Origin: Nelumbo lutea
Taxonomy: Eukaryota; Streptophyta; Magnoliopsida; Proteales; Nelumbonaceae
Assembly: GCA_022828595.1 (NCBI GenBank)
Contig: JAKGHH010000001.1
Coordinates: 205,983,813 to 206,047,812 of the forward strand
Length of the DNA stretch: 64,000 nt
Direction: 5' to 3'
The translations under genes and the position numbers were made by a program. Position 1 is the first letter of the stretch. The number at the start of each line of letters is the position of its first letter. The notes under the pieces are model-generated. The model saw only the letters and a program-made list of their open reading frames with translations. It was not told the origin of the DNA and searched no databases. Of this stretch, positions 32,363 through 43,244 are shown in pieces.

Positions 32363-34250
32363 TTAACGAACTGACGTCCGAGTTGTTGCTGAAGACAACC
32401 TACGACGATCGATCCTCCCACTATCATGTGGATGGTGCCCCGAACCAGCCTCTCTTCCAGTGGTTGCCTCTATGACTGTTCGGCTGGAGTCGGGAGCATC
32501 CTTACCATGCTTCCCTTGCCGACCTGCCTTATTATTATTATTATTATTATTATTTTGTACAAAATTCCTTAAATATCCTCGACGGAAGAGCTCCTCTATC
32601 TCGTTGTGGAGGTTCTTACAATTTTCAGTACTGTGACCGTGATCTCTGTGAAAACTACAGTACAAGTTCTTATTTCTCTCATTGGGATTCCCCCTCAGGT
32701 GGGGAGGCCACTTCACATACGGGGCATCCTTGATTGCCATCAGGATTTCGGCCCGCTTTGCATTTAGCGGGGTGCAATCAGTTCGGTCCTCTACAGGGAC
32801 TTGAAACGACTGACCCGGCTTTGCCCCTCGAGCTGCATCCTTTTTTTTTTCGGCTGTTCCCTTGGCTGGAAAGCTCTTCTTCTCTTTTCCTCTTCTCGGG
32901 CATGCCCTCGCTCTTCTGGTTGATCTCTTCCTCCGTGGCTATAAACCTGTTCGTGAGCTTAAGGAATTCGGTTATGGTTGTCGGTTGGTTGACGGCCATG
33001 TGCCATCGGAACTCTTTATGCGTCACGCCCTTCTTGGTTGCTGTAGGGTGCACGGCGGGGTCCAGGCGCGGCATCTGCATGCACGCATCGTTGAACCGCT
33101 TGATATAGCCCCGGATGGACTCTCCATCTCTTTGGACTATGTTGAGAAGACTTTCCTTAGTTCGTGGGCACCGTTTACTGGTAACAAAGTGGGACGTGAA
33201 GGCTTGCGCGAACTGCGCCCAACTTCTTATTGATCCGGGTGTCAAGTTTCGGTACCATGTGCAGACCACTCCTCTGAAAGTGGTGAAGGCCACGCACATG
33301 CAAGACTCACTGGCCCTCGCCAGGTGCATCTGCGACTGGAAGGCGTCTACATGGTCATTTGGGTCAAACGACCCGTCATACTTGTCGAGAGGGGGGAGCT
33401 TGAAGTCTTTAGGCATCAGAACAGCCAGGAGCTCGGGAGACAGGGGGGATGGAACCGAAAGGAGGGGACCCTTAGCTTCGCCCGAGCTTACCTCTTCTCT
33501 GCCTCCGAGCTCGGGCAGGTTGTGGGTGGCAAATCGGCGAGCTCGGTGGTGGCATCTCTGCTTCTTGGCGGGATCCACATTCGTGCTGCTCACCTCCGTG
33601 CTGTTAGGAATGGTTTGTGCAGGAAGTAGCTCGGGCCGCTGGTGATGGTTGCAGACAGAGGGATCCTACTTGGAGTCTACAGCTAGGATCTCAAACCAGT
33701 TCTTTAGAAGTGGGGTTTCGAACTTTGACTGTCGAGGTGATGTAGATTTGGCAAGCTGGGGTCCTCCCGTCCTGGCTGCTCGCGGTGAGACTGAGGTGGC
33801 CGGTCTTTCTTGTCTGCCGCGGGAGGAGGCCTGACTCTTATGGGGGTTTTGAGAGGCTTCTTCTTGGAGAGTAGGGCGTTCATCCTAATGGCGAGACCCT
33901 GTTGGTAGTGGTACTGTGAGACGTGGTGCAACACTTGCTGCTGGTAAAGCTAGTGTTGCTGGAGTTGTTGCACTTGGGCTTGCATGGCCCGCATGCACTA
34001 CATCAAATCGTCGAGCTAGTTCTGGCTAGTCGCCAGAGGGATGACAGTCGGTTCAACAAAGGTCGTTTCAATAGAGGGAGGAAGGGGAGCACTCACAGGC
34101 ACTGTTGCTCGCGGCATGTTCAGGCTAGGGACTCCGTCCACCAAGAGGGGAATGGTGAACTGCCCAATGTAGACCGTGGGAACCTGGGTTGTTCCCTGGC
34201 ATTATCCATCTCCATGTTGCATTCGATATTGCTTGAGAAAGCCATGAGTG
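32363..34250 (-). pseudogene. gag of element 2
   Basis: Pieces run from a Met/Asn-rich start near 34250, through a Pro-rich linker (33934-33704), to a 271-residue open block (33593-32778) with LDKYDGSFDPNDHVDAFQSQ, CTWYRNLTPGSIRSWAQFA and RFIATEEEINQKSEGM: a Retrotrans_gag-type capsid. The end (32740-32363) has the knuckle-like CSFHRDHGHSTENC and an Asn run encoded by a trinucleotide repeat. At least two frameshifts or stops break it. It would form the virus-like particle shell and bind RNA. Confidence 0.85.
32526..32554. repeat. (ATT)n microsatellite inside gag
   Basis: ATTATTATT... over about 29 bases encodes an Asn run on the minus strand, just after the zinc-knuckle region. Element 1 lacks it. 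Confidence 0.8.
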
Positions 34251-34307
34251 CTGAGTTTTCAAAGAAGAAAGAACTGTGAAGGTTTAGGGGAAGGCTTTTA
34301 AAAGCGT

Positions 34308-34327
34308 TTTCCACAGACGACGCCAAA
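34308..34327 (-). other. Primer-binding site of element 2
   Basis: On the minus strand TTTGGCGTCGTCTGTGGAAA begins right after the 5' LTR. It is the counterpart of the site at 5461 in element 1. Confidence 0.72.
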
Positions 34328-35169
34328 TGATGCAGTACGATCCGGGCACTCCTAGTTGGCTGCTGACTAGCTCTTTGCTGGCGACGGATGGCACCTGAGA
34401 AGATGGCAATGAAGGATTCCCGAGGATTTTACCCGATGGGAATACTTTGAAGCTTAAGTTAGAACGCAAGGAAAAGAGAAAAGAAGTGTGCGGTAGCTAA
34501 GAGTGTAGGTCGCGCTTTTTCACTATGCTTGAGAGATTAGAGCTCTCAAGAAGAAGTTTCTCTTCTGCCATGAGGGCTTTTATAGGGGCATTCTAGTCAG
34601 ATCGGGCATAACCGCCATAGTCATTACCTGCTAGGGCTACACACGTGGCCGTTGTGACGTACTTCTCGCCCGGGTGAGTGACACGTCTCCAATGTGACAG
34701 GCACGCCTACGCTTGCTGAGAGATGTGGGTGTAGGCTATCGAAAGGACAAGGACTGTGCCGCCAGTAGGGGACGTGGCACAGCCTGATCGGTATAGCCTA
34801 TCAGATAGAAGCTTCCAAAGGAATGCTCGTGCAGCCCATTCGCGAGCTACTTTGCAGCGAGTTCGGAATACTTCAGGAGTACCCTTAGTAGAATTGGTCC
34901 TCGGGATGACTTCCCTGCTTGGGAGCTCGGGCGAGCTGGTTTTCTTAGCTCACAAGCTAAAGTTGCCTCAGAATATCCCTTTAGAGGTAGCTTGGGGAAC
35001 CTAGAGCTCGCGTTGTGGCGATCTCCTCCTTTTGTGCGCTACGATGAAGCGAGTTGCCTTACAGGCCCGTTACTTGGTTGTACTGGGCCACAATGCTAAG
35101 CTGTTGCCTATGCTAAGTCAGTGTCCACGTGTCATCATTTCGTAGGTCAGACCAAATCGTCCTCCATCA
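34328..35169 (-). repeat. 5' LTR of element 2
   Basis: It begins TGATGCAGTA and ends CTCCATCA on the plus strand and is followed by the target duplication ATTCC. The length is 842 bp against 852 bp for the other LTR. Confidence 0.9.
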
Positions 35170-35680
35170 ATTCCGTTTTTAGGTCGTATGAGTCACACGC
35201 TTGAATGACGTAACACGTATGGTACTACTTAATGGACCTCACACACTCAATTTTTTGCCTATAATTTTTATTGTCAGAACAGGTTGTCCATTTTTTTATT
35301 TTTTTAATTGGGAACCTCCCAGGCAACAAGTTCAGTTTACCCCAATCCCGGTCCTTGGCCAAAAACCATTGAATCGGTCAACGACCCATTGACCTGGGTT
35401 GTCGAACCGTCAACCCATTGACCCATTTAATGGTTTTTGGCCATTTGTTTATTGTTTTAATTTTTATTGTCAGAATGGGCCATCCATTCAAATCGGATGG
35501 TCAAACCGTTGACCCAAAAACCGGTGGCTAGAACGGTTCCATTTTCGGGTTGTATGAGTCACACACTCGAATGAAATAACATCATGGTTTCTAAAACTGA
35601 ACCGGTCAGGGGTCTTGTTACCGAGTCGAATGGTTGGCCCGTACTGATAAAAAATATAGAAAATGGCAAAACCGTTTGAA
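35170..35680. repeat. Repeat family C, second copy, right of element 2
   Basis: It continues the sequence interrupted at 24676: TTTTTAGGTCGTATGAGTCA here corresponds to TTTTCAGGTCGTATGAGTCA at 24111. The later blocks CCTTGGCCAAAAACCATTG and CATCATGGTTTCTAAAACTG repeat those near 24495 and 24150. Confidence 0.6.
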
Positions 35681-36372
35681 CGATTCGATATATAGTTATT
35701 AACAATATTTATAATAACTATTATATATTTATATAATTAGATAATTATATATCTAATTATCTATCAATAGATAATTATAACATAAATCTAATAGACAATG
35801 TTTATAATAACTATTATAAATATTTATATAATTAGATAACTCTTATATAATTAATAGAAAATCAGTTGCTCTAAAAAACTCAAGTACCTTTGAGCCTTTT
35901 GGAGATCAAACTTCTCTAGTTCTCTATTCCTTAATTATCGCTTTTATTCATAGCATATGGCCATATGCAATCAGCTGTACATCAAAAATTGCAACTCAAT
36001 GAATCTATACATAACAAGAAGTAAAATTAAATAAAAGCAAGACTTGCTTTATAAATGCCCTTACCTATACAAATGGAAATGAACCCGTTAAATGGTCAAG
36101 GGATTCCTCTAGACTTCCTGTTCAAAAGCACTAAGAAGACAAGAAAATAAAATTTGCAAAAGATTCCATAGATATGCATTTTTAATTCATCAAACATAAT
36201 ACTTAGATGCTCAAAAATAAAAAATCACAACCACAAGTAATAAAAAGATCACTGACTAAGTCCAACAAGTATTAAACACAAATCAAAATTTCAAATTCAA
36301 CATAGAGTTTAGTTCACTAATCTAATCATCCAAATTCTCAAGATATGTTGGCCCACTTTTCAATGGTACCAA
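35681..36372. other. AT-rich spacer, no gene seen
   Basis: The first 150 bp (AATATTTATAATAACTATTA and similar) duplicate about 24285-24370. The rest shows no coding potential and may be 3' sequence of the hAT relic. Confidence 0.45.
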
Positions 36373-38760
36373 CTACCAACCAAAGCCAAGTGGTATTTCA
36401 CAATCACCTTCATCTTCATCTTCGGGAGGTTGTGTTTCATCTACATCTCCAACTTGGGTGTTGGTTGCATTTTCCTCTATGATTCCCTATTGCTCAGTGA
36501 AAAATTCATCATCACCATCAAAAGAATGAAAACAGAAAATTAGAACTAAAAAAATAACCAAAATAATCAAGTATGGAAATGTCATTTGAGATAATATCAA
36601 TGATAGTTACCATCAGTCCTAGCTCTTTTTCTTGATAGTAATTCCATTATTGGAAATGTTGTCTCATCAGCTTTAAACATATTACCCTTCTCATTACCAT
36701 CAAGTAATTGAGGATCCTCATTATTGTGCACTATCCAATCTTCTACAACATCAACATGTTCATGCCCAATTGGGTCAAGACTTTAAATTTTTCTCCTATA
36801 AAGCAATAAATGATATATTAGATGCAATGAAAACATAAAAAAAAAGGAACAATCATGAAACATAAAACATTTACTCATCCATCACATGTAGGATGCAATG
36901 AACATATACTAAGTTATTGAGCCTTTGGTGCTCCAACCTATTCCTTCTCTTTGTGTGTATACATTAAAAAACACTCCAATTGCATTCATGTCTACATATC
37001 TAGCTAAGGTCCATACAACAATTCTTTTCAAACTTGGAGTGTCACAACCAAATCTCGACTACGGTTCACCTATATGCAATGAAATAGAATTGATTTAATT
37101 TACAAAATAAAATTGAAATAATAAACATGTTATAAGGAAAAAAAAAATATTTAATACCTAGAGGCATTGACTTAAATGTCTTCACTGAGAAAACTCTTCC
37201 AAAATTACCATGACAATTTTAAAAAATAGTAAGTTTTTTGTTCAGCTTTATCTCCACATCATCTGATTTGATTACAAGGTTTTTAATGACATCAAAATCT
37301 GCAAACATAACGATCAGGGATTTAACTTTTGATTTTGGATCATATTGGAATGTTGGGTTAAAATAATACCCTACAAGAAGAAGCCTCTAACCCATTTGTC
37401 TATTCCTTCTTCTATCAATAATCTCCATGGTTGGGTCATATTCAACTTTCTTATAATTAAAATACATTTTTAATGGTTCCTTTTCCTTCAACATAGCATG
37501 ATACATATACTCCATTGTAGGCCTAAACTCAAAATCTACAAGTCTCAATGCCCTAATAAGAAGTGATGTAAAACTCACAATCATTTTGCATTGTGCCCAA
37601 AATTCATAATCCAAAACTATTTTTATTACTTCCTTCCCCTTAGCATCTTTAGCATACCTAGAGTCAATAAAACATCGGTCTATCACTAAATTTTGCAAAT
37701 CATGCATGTGCTACAAAATGTTATCCAATGCAATGAAATTAGTTGTGAAACAAGTGGCTCCAAAACATATTATCTCTATCCAATCACGTTTCTTCCTTAG
37801 CATTGAAGTACAAAAATATGATTTTAGACAAATTTGGTAATTTTAAATGCACGTTAAACCACATTTGCAACATAATCCATTTTCATAATTTCCTTTAACA
37901 TCAAATTTAGACAATGTGTTGTACAAGGTAACCAATATATCCATGGAAATTCTAATTCCAATAATCTTCCTGCATCTACATAATTTGCAACATTGCCAGT
38001 GTGATCACCTGAGCAATATTTTCTGATTTTACCCAATCAATAACTTCCTTAAACAAAAGAAATAAATTCTCTACACTCTTGACTGTTTCAAAAGCATCTA
38101 CAGACTTCACAAATGCAGTTCCTGTAGGAAAATACACTAAAAAAATTAATCAATGTCTGGCTACGTGTATCAATCCAACCGTCAACCATTATAGTGCAAG
38201 CATATGTAGCCCAATCCTTACGAAGTTTATCAATTGACATTGCACCTTCTAAATTAAATCCTTCAACAAATTGGTCATACAATTACGATATGAATGAGCT
38301 TTGTACCCTAAACCAATAGTAGCAAGTGCATCCAACATAGACTGAAAATATCTTGAATGCAAAACAATCAAGAGAATACAAGCATCACACAACGACTTCA
38401 TAACAACATGATCCACATGAATAATTACTCCCTTAGATGTCAATACACTTTTAATACCAGGTTATGCACCAGTGGTTAGTGGAGCGAAATGGCTAGTTAT
38501 TAGCCCTGAAGATGCTTTCCCCTTTCTCTATGATGTAGTTGGTTTTCTCCCTTGCTAAATATCATGTGTATTAGGTGGATCTATTTCCCTAATCTCAACA
38601 TCATCATCATTATCATTCCTTCTGTGCTCTAGTGTCAACAAAATTCATTAGATGCTTTTCACCTCTTTTTCTTTCATTGATTTCATTCAATGATTACTCC
38701 ATTTTGTATCTTACATCATAGGGTACTTTACATCAAATTGCAACATGGCACCTCAGAGCA
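36373..38760 (-). pseudogene. hAT-superfamily transposase relic (BED / DUF659 / hAT C-terminal)
   Basis: Minus-strand pieces in family order: remnants of a BED-type zinc finger (CHLVALRCHVA, PYDVRYKME; about 38680-38760); a DUF659-like part with MYDQFVEGFNLEGAMS, CTIMVDGWIDTRSQTLINFF (38282-38088) and FPWIYWLPCTTHCLNLMLKE (about 37940-37880); a middle part with VIDRCFIDSRYAKDAKG (37707-37387); the hAT dimerisation region around GCDTPSLKRIVVWTLAR (about 37050-36870); and a C-terminal acidic end PPEDEDEGDCEIPLGFGW with the stop at 36373. Frameshifts, stops and probable introns separate the pieces. It is a dead DNA transposase that could once have mobilised hAT MITEs; terminal inverted repeats were not identified. 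Confidence 0.72.
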
Positions 38761-38829
38761 ACTAGGTGACACCTGGAACCACTTTGGCAACAACTTGTCT
38801 TAGCCAAGTTGATGGTTTCCCACCAGGCG

Positions 38830-39015
38830 GTACAGGTGTGGCCCGGCACTAGCGCGACCTAGCGGCCTGGCCCTGGCACGAGTTGGTAGCCTGGCACAGG
38901 CACGAGCTGGTAGCCTGACACTGGCGCAACCTAGCGTCCTGGCCCTGGCAACCTGGCCCAGGCGCCGACCTGGTGACCTGGCCCAGGCGCCAACCTGGCG
39001 AGCTGGCGACCTGCG
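38830..39015. repeat. GC-rich minisatellite
   Basis: CCTGGCCCTGGCACGAG, CCTGGCACAGGCACGAG and CCTGGCCCAGGCGCC units recur every 30-40 bp. The ORFs over it are low-complexity artefacts. Confidence 0.65.
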
Positions 39016-39189
39016 AGATATGCTCGCCGAAAAATTCGGCACGCATATCCCAACACTCCCACGATCCTTGGAAGTTGGCCCACGTATTGAACGTTCCAGA
39101 GGGTGGTCAATGTGCATGGCGGTTGCCTCTGGGAATCTCAAACCACTTAGACGACCTCACAGAAATCTTGGATTCCATGCGTGAAGCCC

Positions 39190-39420
39190 ATGCCAAACAA
39201 TGCCGATATAAAGGCACCAACCCCAATGGCATTGGGGGGGGGGGTAAGTAAGCAAATTCTAACTCTCATACTTTATGATTTTTAGCTCGCAATCTACTAC
39301 GAGAGTACTGACTTAAGCATCGGAGCGACCTCGCCAAGTTAGCCACCCTGAGTCCTCTGACATTTGGTTCCTTGTAGGTCTCTAAAAGAGCAACGAATCT
39401 CATCAATCCAGCTCGTCATC
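39190..39420 (+). repeat. LTR fragment related to element 1
   Basis: GATATAAAGGCACCAACCCC parallels the TATATAAGGGCATCAACCCC of element 1. GACTTAAGCATCGGAGCGAC (about 39310) and GTTAGCCACCCT recur almost exactly as at 13825-13868. The stretch contains a run of 12 or more G. No internal domains flank it, so it is a solo LTR or fragment; ends not defined. Confidence 0.6.
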
Positions 39421-39424
39421 AGGC

Positions 39425-39545
39425 AGCCCTGCACCTGGTCAGCGCGACACCTCACAGGCAGCTCGGCACCTCACAGGCAACTCGCCACCTGGTCAGCTCG
39501 GCACTTCATAGGCAGTTTGGCACTATAGTCAGCTCACCACCTAAC
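39425..39545. repeat. Second minisatellite, CACCTGGTCAGC type
   Basis: CACCTGGTCAGCGCGACACC, CACCTCACAGGCAGCTCGG and CACCTCACAGGCAACTCGC recur in tandem with a period of about 20-30 bp. It lies directly after the LTR fragment. Confidence 0.55.
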
Positions 39546-39571
39546 CTGCCCATCTCGACTCAACTTGACAG

Positions 39572-39988
39572 TAGACCTGTTTCATGGGCCAAGTGGCCCG
39601 ACAAGCCGGCCTGGCCCCCGGATGGGATTGAACATGGTTATAGGCCTGCGGGCTTAAACTCAGGCCAAAAAGCCAGACCTGCAATAAATTCGAGTCGGGC
39701 TTGGGTTCTGTCAAAATAGCCTGGCCTGGCCCGACCTAAACCTAGACATAAAAAACCCTAATCGAATAGCCCCATCTTTTTATTATCTCTTTGCCTCTTT
39801 CCCTCTTCTTTTTCCAACCAAACCCTTCTTCTCCAACCTCCAGATTCTCTACACTCCACAGTGAGGTGGCGAACGTTCACCGATGCAATAAGTCCGACAG
39901 CGACGGTGAGTTTTTTTTTTCTCTCTCTCTCTCTCTCTAATGCGAAGTTGCGAACTGATGAGGGATCTTTGTCAAAGTGCGACGGTGA

Positions 39989-40031
<43 letters not shown>

Positions 40032-40279
40032 GATGCGAAGTTGTCAACTGATGAGGGATCTTTGTCAAAGTGCGACGGTGAGTTTTCTCTCTCTCTCTCT
40101 TTCTCTGCGAAATTTATTAGGTCGGGCTTCGGGCTTTTTATCAGGCCCGGGCTCAGGCCCAAGTTATAGGCCCGTAGGTCAGGCCGAGCTCGAGCTCGGG
40201 CCTAGCATATTTTCATTAATGGGGACTAACAGCCTAGCCCGAGCCCGGCCCAGGCCGGCCTGGCCCATGAACATGTCTA
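39572..40279. mobile_element. hAT-type fold-back element, 708 bp, with internal repeats
   Basis: The left end TAGACCTGTTTCATGGGCC and the reverse complement of the right end, TAGACATGTTCATGGGCC, form the inverted termini. The next tens of bases are rich in GGCCTGGCC palindromes. The flanks CTTGACAG and CTCGGTAG match at 5 of 8 positions, and all three mismatches are transitions, as expected for a decayed 8-bp duplication. Inside, a unit GCGAAGTTG...TCAAAGTGCGACGGTGAGTT followed by a (TC)n tract recurs two to three times (about 39893-40105). Confidence 0.65.
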
Positions 40280-41685
40280 CTCGGTAGCCAAAGTTCTCCA
40301 CTTCGGCCTAAGTCATCGGCCACTAAGAAGCAGACCAAATGACGAGATACTTAGCACAAAAAGTTCACGCTCTACCAAAAATTGATTCCTCAGAACCCCA
40401 TGTCAAAATGCCTGTAGAAAGAAAAGAAAACACAAAAAGAGTCAGAGAAAATAGTGGGAAAGAGAAGAGCAAACGATAGGGGAAAGGTGAGAGAAGAATG
40501 AACAGATGGGAGAAAAACAGGGGAAAAGGAGAACCCAAATGGGAGAAACTAGAAAACAAAGCTTCAAGAAAATTCAAGAGGAAGCCTCGGGAAAACTCGA
40601 GAGGAAGCTTCTCTCGAAATAGAGATAGATAGATAGAGAGAGAGAGAGAGAAACCAGATGGGGAAAGGGGAAAGGAAAACCCAAATGGGCGGGACTCCCC
40701 CGAAGGGAGCTAGCCCAAAGAAAACCCTAGCGATCGCCCCCTTTCTGATGTATCACTTGTCAACACTTGAATAAATTGTCCCTTTTAATAATGACTTTTA
40801 TGATTAAAACGATCGTTATATTATTTACATGTTTGGACCATTCCATTATTTCTCTCACTTTCTTCTTTTATTTTGTAAGATTTGGGCGCATCCAGAGATT
40901 CTGAGTGAAGGTGATGATTCCCTTTTCCAAATTTCCATGTGGAAGTCCAGTAATTTAGGAGGTTGCGTTATTGATTTTGTACATCTTTTTTTATATATTC
41001 TTGTGAACAGGGACCTTCCTTTTTTAATAGAATCTTCACTGATCCGAAAACAGAGGAAAATTTAAAGTAAAAGAAAGGAGAGTCCCTGTTTAGTTATTAC
41101 CACCAAATGGGGTTGCTTGTTTCTCCTTTCTAAATTGTGGAATCCAGTGATTAAGTAGAAGAAAGGACGGTCTCTGTTTTCTCTTTCTTTCTCATGTGGA
41201 TTGTAAAGCAAAAAGTTAATGGGTCGATGTTGAGGCCTATTAAAAAAGAAAAGTAGTCTGTTCTGTTTCAGAAAAAATTGGTAGCTACAATTACTTTGTT
41301 TTCTTTTGCTTTCTTTTTATTCTTTTAGTCCTCAAGACCTTGATGTGCTTTTTTCAGGGGGATTGTAAGGACTGAATTATTATGCACGGGTGCAGGTCTT
41401 GAAGCTTTCGGTGGCTAAAATCAATCGAGAAAATGTGCAATAAGCAGTACCAGTGGCCAATCTTAGAATCCAAAGACATGGCCAAGGGACTGACCCAGCA
41501 GGGTTGTCAAGATGGTTTTTCCACTTTCCACCCGGTGCATCTTCCACCACTGCCAATACTTAGAAAAGATTAGATGCAATTCACAAATGTATTCCTCATA
41601 TCAGTTGCTCCTGCATCATCAATATTTAGCACTTCAGTCAATAATTCATCTTTTCTTATTGACTGAATCTATGGCCAATTGACCA
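40280..41685. other. Intergenic sequence without a recognised gene
   Basis: Purine-rich sequence with GATA and GA microsatellites (about 40622-40650) is followed by ordinary AT-rich DNA. The longest reading frame (40829-41065, +, 78 residues) has no recognised domain and is not annotated as a gene. Confidence 0.5.
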
Positions 41686-41689
41686 TCAG

Positions 41690-41995
41690 TAATGATTCAT
41701 TGAAAATCATGGTTTTTGAATCATCGTTGATCTGGACGGTCAGACACCACTTGGCCCGGGAACCATTCAGGCAGCTGGTTCTGTTTTATCAAAAATCTTG
41801 TCTCTGGCCAAAAACTATTGAATTAGTCAATGACCCATTGACCCGGGCAATTAAATCATTAATCCGTTTAATAATTTTTATCATTTTTTATTTTAATTAT
41901 TTTTATCAAAATGAACCTTCCATTCAAATTGAATGGTTGAAACATCAACCTAAAAACCAACGGCCGAAATGGTTCCGATTCCAAATCATTTTTTA
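41690..41995. repeat. Repeat family C copy
   Basis: TGACCCATTGACCCGGGCAA, TCTGGCCAAAAACTATTGAA and ACCAACGGCCGAAATGGTTC match the family C blocks at 23725-24676. This copy has more C-to-T changes. Confidence 0.55.
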
Positions 41996-42575
41996 AAATA
42001 TTATTGAATTTCCCCGCTATGGGGCTCCTATGACAGAGTTTTTGTTTTAATATGGTGGTGAGCGGTTGCAAACATCTAGTAAATGTTTTATAGATTCCCT
42101 TTTGTTTCAGTTGAGAAACGACTTGGCTAGTGTAAATTAGCCTATTAAATATGAAAACATAAAAAGGTGCAGGCTCAGGCCAGGTTGGCTCGGGTTGAGG
42201 TTTACCCTAGAATAAGCCATTCTGTCAAAACCTCACCCCTAACTCTAATTCAACCTGATTATTAGACCAGTTTATTAATTCAGTTGGGTCAGAGTTGGAA
42301 CTTTACCTACCAAATTTATAGACGCATGCATGGAAATGATGTATAGATACCATAATAAAGTAGATCCAATTACGGCCCGGGATCTGCCCCTATGTTAATA
42401 AAACATGTTGAAGCCCTGACCATGCCCAGCCTGACAAAAAATAATGAACAAGCTCACCACTACAGCTGGAGACAAAGACAAAAAATATATTATGTATTTT
42501 TATTATTGGACCAGGTTTGAGAAAGCCTGAGCCTGATCCAAAAATATTCAACATCACATCTCTGCCCTACAAGTA

Positions 42576-43188
42576 GCCGCCCCACAACGCTAAGGGTGAT
42601 CATAGGCCATGCCGGATTGGGTTGGGCTTGGGCCGGGCTTTGCATTTACGATAAGGGCTATAGGTTAGGTCCAGGATTCTGAGCCTAAAACATAAGTCCT
42701 AACCTAGGTCTATATAGACATGGGTCGGGTTGGGTTGGGCCTAATTCTGGGCCAATGTCACTCATATATAAAATATTATTATATTAAAATGACATAATAC
42801 GCATATAAACTTATTTTATATATTATATAATATAAAATATTACATATAGTATGAATTATACATGTCATGTTATAATATTTATATATAAAATATATAATAC
42901 AATGTAAAATAATATGTATACATTATACACAAAATTATAAGTTTAAATACATGCGGGCCAGGTCGGGTTTTAAGTATTAAGCCCAAGCCCAGCCCTAAAA
43001 TTTGTAGGCTTAATGTGGGCCCGGGCCCCGGTCGGGCTGAAATGATCACCCCTATACAATGCCCCACAGCACATTCCATGTATTAGAAACACCTTCCAAT
43101 AATGACATCATCGAAATTGATACTATTATTGAGAGATGTTCCCAATACATGATGGGGATGTGCTGTGGGACGGCAAGTTGTTGGGCGG
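42576..43188. mobile_element. Family B MITE interrupted by a hAT-type MITE
   Basis: The left edge CCGCCCCACAACGC (42577-42590) and GCCCCACAGCACATTCC (from 43061) join, when 42591-43054 and one target copy are removed, into the family B end seen at 61008. The right edge is TGTGCTGTGGGACGGCAAG and TTGTTGGGCGG (to about 43188). The inner arms match over GTATT(A/G)G(A/G)AACA. Confidence 0.65.
42591..43054. mobile_element. hAT-type MITE, 464 bp, nested
   Basis: The left end TAAGGGTGATCATAGGCC and the reverse complement of the right end, TAGGGGTGATCATTTCAGCC, are inverted termini. The flanking octamers CACAACGC and TACAATGC match at 6 of 8 positions, with both differences C/T transitions. The interior carries GGGTTGGGCTTGGGCCGGG-type palindromic blocks and AT-rich DNA. 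It sits inside a family B MITE, so it is the younger insertion. Confidence 0.72.
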
Positions 43189-43244
43189 AGATGTGAACTC
43201 AAAAGAATAAGTTTAATGTTTTTGGCTTTTCTAGTTTCTTTGTT

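Larger units (their letters stand above)
24677..35169 (-). mobile_element. Ty3/gypsy LTR retrotransposon, Tat-like, full length but decayed (element 2)
   Basis: LTRs of about 850 bp (24677-25528 and 34328-35169) with TGATG...CATCA ends enclose, on the minus strand, a primer site, gag, protease, RT, RNase H, integrase, a tandem-repeat spacer, an antisense ORF and a polypurine tract. The 5 bases ATTCC occur immediately before 24677 and immediately after 35169: a perfect target duplication. A related unoccupied copy of the target (AGAATGATTCCATTTTCAGG, near 24090-24120) shows one ATTCC where the element sits. The LTRs differ visibly about every 8-10 bases, mostly by transitions, so the insertion is old. 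Frameshifts and stops in gag-pol make it non-autonomous now. Confidence 0.93.

Noticed and set aside
39758..40169. Frames with long SLSLSL or RERERE runs on both strands
   Set aside because: They are translations of (TC)n tracts inside a fold-back element.
40829..41065. A small protein gene of 78 residues
   Set aside because: No domain, splice or promoter evidence; the composition is like the intergenic surroundings.
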